Below, in pieces: positions 50,765 to 58,749 of a stretch of 64,000 nucleotides of DNA. The position numbers and the translations under genes were made by a program. The DNA lies in NCBI GenBank assembly GCA_963823675.1, contig CAWGMT010000025.1, forward strand, positions 558,001-622,000. Direction: 5' to 3'. Under the pieces are notes generated by a model that had not been told where the DNA came from, did no database searches, and was given only the letters and a program-made list of their open reading frames with translations. The stretch comes from CAWGMT01 sp963823675 (GTDB taxonomy: Bacteria > Planctomycetota > Planctomycetia > Isosphaerales > Isosphaeraceae). How positions within the stretch are numbered: position 1 is the first letter of the stretch; the number at the start of each line of letters is the position of its first letter.

Positions 50765-51262
50765 GTGACGCGACATCTGTGGTCGGTCCAATCGTTTGAC
50801 GATCTCGTCGTGGGCGACGAGTGGGAAAGTCCGCGCCGGACTGTGACCGAGGCGGACGTCGTGGGCTTCGCGGGTATCTCGGGTGATTTCAATCCCCTCC
50901 ACGTCGACCATTCTTCGCAGGTCGGCAACCCCTTCGGCCGCCCAGTCGCCCACGGGCTTCTGGGTTTGGCCATCGCCACGGGTCTTGCGAGCCATGCGCC
51001 GCGACTCGACACCCTGGCGTTCCTGGCCATCCTGGAATGGAAATTTCACCGTCCCATCCTCTTTGGGGACACGATCCACGTCGTATCGACGATCCTGGCG
51101 CTGGAATCGACTGCTGGCGGCCGGCGAGGCGTCGTCACCTGGCACAAGCGCATTTTGAACCAAGATGGACACCTGGTGCAAGAGGGTCGTACCCAGACAC
51201 TTGTGAGAGGACGGACTGCCCGCAGCACTCCCGAGGCGCCGCAACCCGACGGTTCCGGGTGA
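50765..51262 (+). CDS. MaoC-family (R)-hydratase-like protein
   Basis: 165 aa from GTG 50765 (GGCGGAG 11 bases upstream); a TTG 48 bases upstream in frame is less likely. Hot-dog fold: FDDLVVGDEWESPRRTVTEA, DVVGFAGISGDFNPLHVDHS (hydratase motif with Asp and His), FGRPVAHGLLGLAIATGL and ILFGDTIHVVSTI. MaoC proteins hydrate enoyl-CoA/enoyl-thioesters. Substrate unclear. An SDR gene 136 bases downstream on the same strand suggests a joint 3-oxo/3-hydroxyacyl or sugar-derivative pathway. Confidence 0.88.
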   Translation: MTRHLWSVQSFDDLVVGDEWESPRRTVTEADVVGFAGISGDFNPLHVDHSSQVGNPFGRPVAHGLLGLAIATGLASHAPRLDTLAFLAILEWKFHRPILFGDTIHVVSTILALESTAGGRRGVVTWHKRILNQDGHLVQEGRTQTLVRGRTARSTPEAPQPDGSG

Positions 51263-51398
51263 TTGACGCCACGCCCCGGCGTGTTCATCATGGCGCGGTG
51301 CGAAGTCTGCTGAACCGCCTCACAACTGGCTCGACCGGGTGCCTCTTGCATGGGTCGGAATCCTTCAAGACTTCGGCTTTCACTTGCGGGTGCGCAGC

Positions 51399-52217
51399 GT
51401 GAGCGTGATCGAACCTCCCAAACGGACGACGGCACTGGTCACGGGCGCGGCTCAGGGGATCGGACTGGGAATCGCCCGGTCCCTGGCCTCGGCTTCGTAC
51501 AAGGTCATGCTCGTGGACGTCGAGGAAGCGCTGGTGCAGACCGCGGCCGCCAGCCTCCAGGCCGATGGGCACGAAGCGATTGGGCAGAAACTGGATGTCA
51601 CCAATTCCGGCGAGTGGGACAAGGGCGTGCGGGCCTTGACCGAGCGCTGGGGAAGACTGGACGTTCTGGTTAACTGTGCTGGAATCAGCCCACGGGGAAC
51701 GGCGGAGTCGACCGATGAGGCACTCTGGGATCGCACGCTCGCAATCAACCTCAAAGGCGCCTGGCTGGGAGTCAAGGCGTCGATTCCGAGTCTGCGGCAA
51801 GGGCGAGGCGCGATCGTCAACATCGGTTCGACCCGGGCGACTAGACCCATGCCGGGTTTGTTCTCCTATGTCGTCAGCAAGGCTGGCCTGTGGGGATTGA
51901 CCCAGCAAGTCGCGGTCGAGTACCTGGTGGACGGGATCACGTGCAACATGATCGCGCCGGGATGGGTCGACACGCCGAACGAACGGCGGATTCAAGCTCA
52001 GTATGGCCGGCCCGATTTTCCGGCAGGGATCCGCAACCTCACCACGCCCGAGGAGATCGGAGCGGCCGTCGTCTATCTGGCATCGCCGGCGGGCCGCAAG
52101 ATCAACGGCGTCATCTTGTACCTCGACGCCGGATTGCAGATCGCCGACGACGCCGGGATGGTATATCTGCCCGATCGCAGCCGCCCTCCCTACCAACAAC
52201 GCATTGAAGAACACTGA
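51399..52217 (+). CDS. short-chain dehydrogenase/reductase
   Basis: 272 aa from GTG 51399 (MSVIEPPKRTTALVTG); GTG 51390 or 51405 are alternatives. Classical SDR: cofactor loop TGAAQGIGLGIARSLASASY, VDVEEALVQ (Asp after beta-2, so NAD preferred), NCAGISPRG, catalytic Ser in NIGSTRATRPM, Tyr/Lys in FSYVVSKAGLWGLTQQVAVE, and the closing APGWVDTP. Acts on an alcohol/ketone, probably a sugar acid; paired with a TIM-barrel isomerase 30 bases downstream. Confidence 0.93.
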   Translation: MSVIEPPKRTTALVTGAAQGIGLGIARSLASASYKVMLVDVEEALVQTAAASLQADGHEAIGQKLDVTNSGEWDKGVRALTERWGRLDVLVNCAGISPRGTAESTDEALWDRTLAINLKGAWLGVKASIPSLRQGRGAIVNIGSTRATRPMPGLFSYVVSKAGLWGLTQQVAVEYLVDGITCNMIAPGWVDTPNERRIQAQYGRPDFPAGIRNLTTPEEIGAAVVYLASPAGRKINGVILYLDAGLQIADDAGMVYLPDRSRPPYQQRIEEH

Positions 52218-52247
52218 TGGAATGCCGACGGACTGATGGGAGCATTG

Positions 52248-53063
52248 ATGATGAGCGAGTTCCTCTTCTGTTTGAACACGAGCACCATCCGGCCCACACC
52301 GCTCCTCGAGAAGATCGCGATCGCCGGCAAGGCCGGGTACAACGCGATCGAGCCCTGGAATGACGAGATCACCGACTACCTGGGCCAGGGCGGTACCATG
52401 CCCGAGCTCAAGCGGGCGATCGCGGACGCCGGCTTGAAGGTTGTGAGCGTGATCGCGCTGCACGGTTGGATCACCGCGGAGGGTGCCGAGTACAGGCGCG
52501 TCCTGGGCGACAGTCGCCGCCGGATGGAACAGGCCGCCGCCCTGGGAAGCCCCTACATCGTCGCCAGTCCTCCCCAGGAGATCGTCGACCTCAAGCGCGC
52601 CACCGACCGTTTTGCCGAGTTGATTGCGCTCGGCTCGGAGCTTGGCGTCATGCCGTCCATGGAATTCCTCGGGTTCGTCGCCGGGATCAAAAACGTCGCC
52701 AGTGCCTGGGCGATCGCCTCCGGCACCGGAAACGCGCGCGCCACGGTTGTCGCCGACGTCTTCCACATGATGCGTGGGGGCGGTTCCATCGACGACTTGC
52801 TGACAATCCCCGGCGATCGCCTGGCTTGCTTCCACATCAACGACTTGCCGGCACAACCGGACCCGCTGATTCAGAAGGACGAGGACCGCGTCATGGTCGG
52901 CGACGGTATTGCCGACTTGCCGCGCGTGATTGCGAACCTGCGTGCGATCAAATACCAGGGCCCGCTTTCACTCGAGCTTTTCAACCGCAAGTTGTGGGCC
53001 GAAGACCCACTGGGGGTCGTAGAGCGCGGGCTGGCGCGAATTCGGGCGCTGGTCGAGGGATAG
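52248..53063 (+). CDS. sugar phosphate isomerase/epimerase-like TIM-barrel protein
   Basis: 271 aa from ATG 52248 (52251 also suits the GGGAG site). AP_endonuc_2-type (xylose isomerase-like) barrel: FCLNTSTIRPTPLLEKIAIA, GYNAIEPWNDEITDYL (metal Glu), VSVIALHGWITAEG, MPSMEFLGFVAGIKN (metal Glu), VVADVFHMMRGGGSIDDL (Asp, His) and CFHINDLPAQPDP, LSLELFNRKLW (last Glu). All four metal positions are plausible. Likely isomerises or epimerises the product of the upstream SDR; the exact substrate cannot be named. Confidence 0.88.
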   Translation: MMSEFLFCLNTSTIRPTPLLEKIAIAGKAGYNAIEPWNDEITDYLGQGGTMPELKRAIADAGLKVVSVIALHGWITAEGAEYRRVLGDSRRRMEQAAALGSPYIVASPPQEIVDLKRATDRFAELIALGSELGVMPSMEFLGFVAGIKNVASAWAIASGTGNARATVVADVFHMMRGGGSIDDLLTIPGDRLACFHINDLPAQPDPLIQKDEDRVMVGDGIADLPRVIANLRAIKYQGPLSLELFNRKLWAEDPLGVVERGLARIRALVEG

Positions 53064-53209
53064 AACCACTCGCGGGACGGTACCCAACGACCCCCGCAGC
53101 GGGCATTGGCACAGGCGGCAAACTTCCCGGAAGCGTTGCTCACCCGTATCATGGAGTGAGAGAGAGGCGCGTGATGGGGCGCCGCCTGGTCGGAATCAAG
53201 GGTACGATC

Positions 53210-53989
53210 ATGCCAATCCATGACTGGACACGCGTTGACGCAGGAATCTTCCACCACTTTCATCAGCGCTGGATCAGCGCGATCACAGATCTGCTCAACG
53301 AGCGATTGCTTCCGCGTCAGTACTACGCGCTCAATGAACAGCAGGGCGCGGGATTCGAGCCCGACGTTCGGACGCTGAAGTCGAGCGAACAGACCGAGTC
53401 ATCGAACGAAGACAGCGAACCTCCGTTGACACACCGCACGGGAGATGGAGAGGGGAATGAGGTCTCCCGAGGGTTGCTCTTGGCGGAACCACGCGTCCGC
53501 ATCACGGCCGAATCGGACCTGGACTTCTACCGCCGCAAACAAAACGTCGCGGCCGTTCGGCACGTCTCGGGCGACCGGCTCGTCGCAGTCGTCGAGAGTA
53601 TCTCGAAAGGGAATAAGTCGGGCCGCAAGGTATTCGAGGACTTCGTTCGCAAGGCAACTGAGTTTTTGCACCACGAAGTCCACTTGCTCATCATCGACTT
53701 GCAGCCAACAGGCCCACGCGATCCCCAGGGAATCCACGGCGCGATCTGGGATGAGGTCGCCGGCGAGGAGTACAACCGGCCCGTCGACAAACCGTTAACG
53801 CTCGCCGCCTATGAGTCGGGAGCGGTTGTGCGAGCCTTCATCGAACCAATCAGCGTGGGCGACACGCTGATCGACATGCCGCTCTTCCTCGAGCGCGGCC
53901 GCCATGTCGCGGTGCCGCTCGAAGAGACCTATCGGATTGCTTTCCAAGCCGTGCCGAGGCGATGGCGGACCGTTCTCGAAGCGGGCTGA
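53210..53989 (+). CDS. DUF4058 family protein (second copy)
   Basis: 259 aa from ATG 53210 (MPIHDWTRVDAGIFHHFHQR, the other common DUF4058 opening). Core: RVRITAESDLDFYRRKQNVA, AVRHVSGDRLVAVVESISKG (ExxxKxNK pattern like the nuclease-type core of the first copy), FVRKATEFLHHEVHLLIIDL and AVPLEETYRIAFQAVP. A Ser/Glu-rich insertion (SSEQTESSNEDSEPPLTH) sits in the middle. About 23 kb from the other copy and clearly diverged from it. Function unknown. Confidence 0.82.
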   Translation: MPIHDWTRVDAGIFHHFHQRWISAITDLLNERLLPRQYYALNEQQGAGFEPDVRTLKSSEQTESSNEDSEPPLTHRTGDGEGNEVSRGLLLAEPRVRITAESDLDFYRRKQNVAAVRHVSGDRLVAVVESISKGNKSGRKVFEDFVRKATEFLHHEVHLLIIDLQPTGPRDPQGIHGAIWDEVAGEEYNRPVDKPLTLAAYESGAVVRAFIEPISVGDTLIDMPLFLERGRHVAVPLEETYRIAFQAVPRRWRTVLEAG

Positions 53990-54231
53990 GAAAGCCTTAT
54001 GGAATGCGCAAGTTTCGGCAAGTCGCGCAGCGGCATGGTGGACCCTCCCCTCATTTCATCGTAGCCGAGACATCCCTACTTGCGAGAGTAGCACGGCAAC
54101 GCGGCTGCGTTTCCTTTCCGCCTTTCAATGTTCGTTCGCGGACTGCTCAGGGTGGACTTTCGCGGATTTGGGGATACCATATTGAGTTCCGAGCGTCGCG
54201 TAAGCGGATCGAGTCTTTGTGAGGAAGGTTC

Positions 54232-55407
54232 ATGATCGTCGGCGTGCCTCGAGAGAGCTTTCCGGGCGAACGGCGCGTCGCTCTCGTTCCGAGCGTGATT
54301 CCGAATCTTCTGAAGGCGGGCCTCGAGGTCGTGTTGGAAGCGGGCGCCGGCTTGGAGGCCGGCTACCCAGATGCGGATTATACGGCTCGCGGCGCCAAGA
54401 TCCTGACCGATCGCGCGCTTGTCTTTCACTCCTCCGATATCGTGCTCCAGGTGCTGTGTCACGGCTCGAACGACCAGAGCGGCCGCGACGATCTTCCCCT
54501 CATGCGCCGCGACCTGGTGGTGATCGGGTTCCTGCGGCCGCTCGGAACGCTCGACACCGTTCGCGAGCTCGCGGCCACCGGAGTCACGTCGTTCTCCGTC
54601 GAGCTGATGCCGCGGACCACTCGTGCGCAGAGCATGGACGCGCTGTCGTCGATGGCGACGGTCTGCGGTTACAAGGCGGCCGTGCTGGCCGCCGACACCC
54701 TGCCGCGGCTCTTCCCCATGCTGACCACCGCGGCGGGCACGATCACGCCCGCGCGGGTGCTGGTGATCGGGGCCGGCGTGGCGGGCTTGCAGGCGATCGC
54801 CACGGCGCGGCGGCTGGGCGCGGTCGCCTCCGCCTACGACATGAGGCCGGCCGCCAAGGAGCAAGTCCAGAGCCTGGGCGGACGCTTCGTCGAGCTGCCC
54901 ATCGAAGCCCAAAATGCGGAAGACGCGCGCGGATACGCCCGCGCGCAGGACGAGACGTTCTACGACCGCCAGCGCGCGCTGCTTGCCAAGGTGGTGGCCG
55001 AGAGCGACGTCGTGATCACGGCCGCGGTGATTCCGGGCAAGAAATCGCCCGTCCTGGTCACGCGCGACATGGTGGAAAGCATGGCGCCTGGGTCGGTGAT
55101 CGTCGATCTCGCGGCGGAGCGCGGCGGCAACTGCGAGCTGACCGTACCCGGCGCCGAAGTTGTCAAGCACGGCGTCACCATCATCGGCTTGCCCAACCTC
55201 GCCAGCACGGTGCCCTACCACGCGAGCCAGATGTACGCGCGAAACATGTGCGCGTTCTTGCTCCATCTCGTGCGCGAGGGAAAGCTCAAGCTGGATCCGA
55301 GCGATGAGATCATCCGCGAGACGATGCTGACCAAAGGGGGCGAGATCGTCAATGCCCGGGTGCGGGAGTTTTTCTCGTTGCCGGCGCCGGCCCAGGGGAC
55401 CAAATGA
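54232..55407 (+). CDS. pntAA: NAD(P) transhydrogenase subunit alpha part 1
   Basis: 391 aa. NAD(H)-binding domain I of the proton-pumping transhydrogenase, which transfers hydride from NADH to NADP+. Motifs: MIVGVPRESFPGERRVALVP (alanine-dehydrogenase-like start), FSVELMPRTTRAQSMDALSS, VCGYKAAVLAA, nucleotide loop VLVIGAGVAGLQAIATARRL, and the end HGVTIIGLPNLASTVPYHAS. Its TGA overlaps the next gene (ATGA), and all three subunits follow one another. Confidence 0.97.
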   Translation: MIVGVPRESFPGERRVALVPSVIPNLLKAGLEVVLEAGAGLEAGYPDADYTARGAKILTDRALVFHSSDIVLQVLCHGSNDQSGRDDLPLMRRDLVVIGFLRPLGTLDTVRELAATGVTSFSVELMPRTTRAQSMDALSSMATVCGYKAAVLAADTLPRLFPMLTTAAGTITPARVLVIGAGVAGLQAIATARRLGAVASAYDMRPAAKEQVQSLGGRFVELPIEAQNAEDARGYARAQDETFYDRQRALLAKVVAESDVVITAAVIPGKKSPVLVTRDMVESMAPGSVIVDLAAERGGNCELTVPGAEVVKHGVTIIGLPNLASTVPYHASQMYARNMCAFLLHLVREGKLKLDPSDEIIRETMLTKGGEIVNARVREFFSLPAPAQGTK

Positions 55408-55700
55408 TGAAGCTGGACGTGATCAGTAGCCTCTATGTGTTCATGCTCGCGGCATTTATCGGGTTCGAAGTGATCCGCCGCGTCTCGCCGTTACTCCATA
55501 CGCCGCTCATGTCGCTCACCAACGCGCTCGATGCGATCGCCGTGGTGGGTGCCATCATTCTCGCGGGCGCGCATCGGGGCACGATGGCGACGGTGCTCGG
55601 CATGATCGCAATCGTCGCGGCCACGAGCAACGTCGTGGGCGGGTTCGTCATCACCGACCGGATGCTCAAGATGTTCAAGACGAGCGGCCCGAGAAAATAG
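55404..55700 (+). CDS. pntAB: NAD(P) transhydrogenase subunit alpha part 2
   Basis: 98 aa. Membrane part of the alpha subunit as a separate polypeptide (the three-gene type of Rhodospirillum and others). Three helices: VISSLYVFMLAAFIGFEVIR, RVSPLLHTPLMSLTNALDAI (with the conserved TPLMS turn) and the segment VVAATSNVVGGFVITDRML. It overlaps pntAA by 4 bases and precedes pntB by 8. Confidence 0.96.
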   Translation: MMKLDVISSLYVFMLAAFIGFEVIRRVSPLLHTPLMSLTNALDAIAVVGAIILAGAHRGTMATVLGMIAIVAATSNVVGGFVITDRMLKMFKTSGPRK

Positions 55701-55708
55701 GAAACGCG

Positions 55709-57097
55709 ATGACCGGCAGAGACTACACGATCGAAATCGCCTACCTCGTCGCCACGGCTCTTTTCATTCTTTCGTTGAAATGGATGAGCTCGCCGGTCAC
55801 GGCACGTCGAGGCGTCAGGGCGGGTGAGGTGGGCATGTTGCTCGCCATCGTCGGGACGCTCTTTCACCAGGGCATCGTCGAGTGGCGCTTCATCTTCATT
55901 GCGCTCGTCTTGGGGTCGATCATTGGCGTGCCGCTGGGTCTGGTGCAGATGACGGCCGTGCCCCAGCGGACGGCGCTTTCCCACGCCTTCGGGGCGCTCT
56001 GCGTGACCCTGGTCGGCACGGCCGAGTATTACCTCCAGGCACCCGACGTGCCGACTTTCACGATGGCCGTACTCGCGCTGGAAGTCATCCTCGGCTCCCT
56101 CACCTTCACCGGCAGCTTGATGGCCGCCGGCAAGCTGCAAGAACTGTTGCCGCAGCGGCCGATCACATTCAAGCGCCAGAACGTTTACAACCTGTTCCTC
56201 CTGGGGCTCGCACTCGGCGCCGCGGCCTATCTGGTCTATGACCCGGGTCGGACCTGGCTTTTTCCCTTCCTCGTGGTGGTCCCGCTAATTTTTGGCGTGT
56301 TCATGATCATCCCCATCGGCGGCGCCGACATGCCGACGGTGATCTCGCTCTTGAACTCCTACGCCGGCCTTTCCGCCGCCGCGATGGGATTCGTGCTGGA
56401 CAGCAAGCTCTTGATCGTCGCCGGAGCGCTCGACGGCGCCTCGGGTTTTATCCTGTCTGTCAATATGTCCAAGGCCATGAACCGGTCGTTCTCGAACGTT
56501 CTGTTCGGGGCGTTCGGTCAGGAGCAAGCCGCTGGCCCGGGCGTCCAGGAGGCGCGGCCGGTCCGCAGTGCGACGGCCGAGGAAGCCGCGGCCATCTTAT
56601 CGGCGGCCAACAAAGTGGTGATCGTGCCCGGTTACGGCATGGCGGTCGCGCAGGCGCAGCACAAGGTGAGAGAGCTCTATGACGCCCTCACCAAGCGGGG
56701 CGTGGATGTCAAGTTTGGCATCCACCCCGTCGCCGGCCGGATGCCCGGCCACATGAATGTGCTTCTGGCCGAGGCCGACATCCCGTATGACAAGCTTCTC
56801 GACATGGACGAGGTCAATGGCGACTTCCCTCAGACGGACGTCGCGCTCGTGATCGGCGCCAACGATGTGACCAACCCGGCGGCGCGGACCGATCCCTCCA
56901 GCCCGATCTACGGAATGCCGATTCTCGATGTCGACAAGGCACGCACGGTCATGGTCATCAAGCGGAGCATGAGCCCCGGCTTCGCCGGAATCGACAACCC
57001 CCTCTATTACCTCGACCGGACCCTGATGCTCTTCGGCGACGCCCGCGCATTCGTGGGCGCGATCCTCCGCGAACTCAGCGGTGGGGAACACGGCTGA
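55709..57097 (+). CDS. pntB: NAD(P) transhydrogenase subunit beta
   Basis: 462 aa. About nine N-terminal membrane helices, including VISLLNSYAGLSAAAMGFVL with the family GGADMPTVISLLNSYAG start, then the NADP-binding domain III: VVIVPGYGMAVAQAQHKVRE, VKFGIHPVAGRMPGHMNVLL, ADIPYDKLLDMDEVN, LVIGANDVTNPAARTDPSSP, MVIKRSMSPGFAGIDNPLYY. All nucleotide contacts present. Completes a functional transhydrogenase that uses the proton gradient to make NADPH. Confidence 0.97.
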   Translation: MTGRDYTIEIAYLVATALFILSLKWMSSPVTARRGVRAGEVGMLLAIVGTLFHQGIVEWRFIFIALVLGSIIGVPLGLVQMTAVPQRTALSHAFGALCVTLVGTAEYYLQAPDVPTFTMAVLALEVILGSLTFTGSLMAAGKLQELLPQRPITFKRQNVYNLFLLGLALGAAAYLVYDPGRTWLFPFLVVVPLIFGVFMIIPIGGADMPTVISLLNSYAGLSAAAMGFVLDSKLLIVAGALDGASGFILSVNMSKAMNRSFSNVLFGAFGQEQAAGPGVQEARPVRSATAEEAAAILSAANKVVIVPGYGMAVAQAQHKVRELYDALTKRGVDVKFGIHPVAGRMPGHMNVLLAEADIPYDKLLDMDEVNGDFPQTDVALVIGANDVTNPAARTDPSSPIYGMPILDVDKARTVMVIKRSMSPGFAGIDNPLYYLDRTLMLFGDARAFVGAILRELSGGEHG

Positions 57098-57236
57098 GGT
57101 GCCTCGTAACCAGCATGCCGAAAATTTGCAGGGATTGCGCGAGGGAGGATTGGCGTTTTCCCCTTACGATTGTGGTAGGATGTCGATCGTCGCAACAATG
57201 CGCACCGGCTTTCTGCGATACTGAGAGGAGCCAACC

Positions 57237-58460
57237 GTGAATCTCGTCCTGATCGTTTCCCTGGTGTTGGCTCAATCGTCGCAAGGCGCCGCGCTGGGCG
57301 AACGCGACGCTCGTCGCGACGATCAGGAATACGCTTGGCTTCGATCGAGATTCACACACGCGCTCCACGAAATCGTGGAGATGAGCGCCAGCGATGACGC
57401 GAGCAAGAAGCTTCTCCAGGAGGCGACGCACGCGGAGACGATCGCACGTTTCATGAAACTGTCGCGGGGCCGGCCGCGAGATCCCGAAGCTGTCGATGCC
57501 CTGGTATGGATCAGCAGGTTCAGCCCGTGGCCACCCACGCGGCCGGCGACCTCAGACGCCGAAGAAGCCAGGAGGATGCTGGCGAGCCAACACCTCGGAA
57601 GCGAACGGCTGGCACTGGCATTCGCGGGGGCGATGGTGCTCGCCAGTGGATCCGAGGGTGCTGAAATGCTGTACCGCGAGGCTTTGTCCCAAAGCCCGCA
57701 CCGCGCTGTCCGCGGGCGGGCCTGCTACTGGCTCGGGTGCTATCTGCTGGAGCAAGCCGACTGGGGTCGCGAGCTCTCGCGACCTGATGCCGACTGGAAA
57801 GACGTGCCGGAGGCTCGCCGCGTTCCGTTGATCGTCGCAAGACGATGGGGTGAGGATGCCCTCAAACGACTCAAGGGAAAAGACCCGAATCAACTGACCA
57901 AGGAGGCTGAGTCCCTCTTTGAACGCGCATCGAGCCAGTTTGACGATGTCACCACCCGAGGAGACGGATCTGACCGAATCGGCGAAGCAGCCCGCGTGCA
58001 GTTGCATGCGATCAGGGATCTTGCGGTAGGCCGTACCGCACCGCAAATCGAAGGTCAAGACGTGGATGGGAAAGTGTTCCGTCTCAGCGACTTTCGCGGC
58101 AAGATCGTTGTCTTGACATTCTCCGGCAACTGGTGCGGTCCTTGCCGAGCGATGTACCCGCACGAGCGGGCGCTGGTGGAGCGCATGAAGGGAGAGCACT
58201 TTGCGCTCCTGAGTGTCAACACCGACGAAAAGAAGGAAACCTTGCAAGACGCGATCAAGCGCGGCGAGGTAACCTGGCGCTGCTGGTGGGACCGCAGCAC
58301 GACCGGCCCGATTTGTGACACCTGGCATATTGTATCATTCCCGACGGTGTTTGTGATCGACCGGGAAGGAACCATCCGTTTCAAGAATGTGCGGGGTCAG
58401 GAACTGGACGCCGCACTGGCAGAACTCCTGGCCAGGACCAGGCACCATAACAACCGATGA
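57237..58460 (+). CDS. exported TlpA-like thioredoxin-fold protein with helical N-domain
   Basis: 407 aa. Signal peptide MNLVLIVSLVLAQSSQGA. Residues 20-255 are an uncharacterised helical region (TPR-like spacing near LGSERLALAFAGAMVLASGS). The C-terminal ~145 residues are a TlpA/ResA-like domain: RTAPQIEGQDVDGKVFRLSD, FRGKIVVLTFSGNWCGPCRA (redox WCGPC), LLSVNTDEKKETL, VSFPTVFVIDREGTIRFKNV with the cis-Pro. Probably reduces disulfides or supports cytochrome maturation outside the membrane. Starts 139 bases after pntB; not clearly in that operon. Confidence 0.9.
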   Translation: MNLVLIVSLVLAQSSQGAALGERDARRDDQEYAWLRSRFTHALHEIVEMSASDDASKKLLQEATHAETIARFMKLSRGRPRDPEAVDALVWISRFSPWPPTRPATSDAEEARRMLASQHLGSERLALAFAGAMVLASGSEGAEMLYREALSQSPHRAVRGRACYWLGCYLLEQADWGRELSRPDADWKDVPEARRVPLIVARRWGEDALKRLKGKDPNQLTKEAESLFERASSQFDDVTTRGDGSDRIGEAARVQLHAIRDLAVGRTAPQIEGQDVDGKVFRLSDFRGKIVVLTFSGNWCGPCRAMYPHERALVERMKGEHFALLSVNTDEKKETLQDAIKRGEVTWRCWWDRSTTGPICDTWHIVSFPTVFVIDREGTIRFKNVRGQELDAALAELLARTRHHNNR

Positions 58461-58749
58461 TCCTGTCGTGCTGGACCCTGCCAAAATGCCTGGAATTCCG
58501 CATTCTCAGAATGCCTTGCCGATGCTACAATGCCCCATCTAGAATCTTAACCCCGCGATTCCGCCGGGTTTTCCTTCGGTTCTCAGGTCAGTTTCCCCTC
58601 TCTGCGAGTCACACTTCAGGGCGATTCTGGTGATGACCAGAACGCATCAAGAAGCGGTCCGTCGTGCGGACAGTCGCTCAACGTCGGTCGTCCGGAATTG
58701 AGCTCCGATAAAACGGCCGCCGAAAACCACGAGCCACGGAAGGTGTTCT

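Noticed and set aside
51288..52856. 522-aa minus-strand frame opposite the SDR and TIM-barrel genes
   Set aside because: Both sense-strand genes have intact catalytic motifs; the antisense frame has none.
54219..55307. 362-aa plus-strand frame overlapping pntAA in another frame
   Set aside because: Arg/Gly-rich shadow of pntAA.
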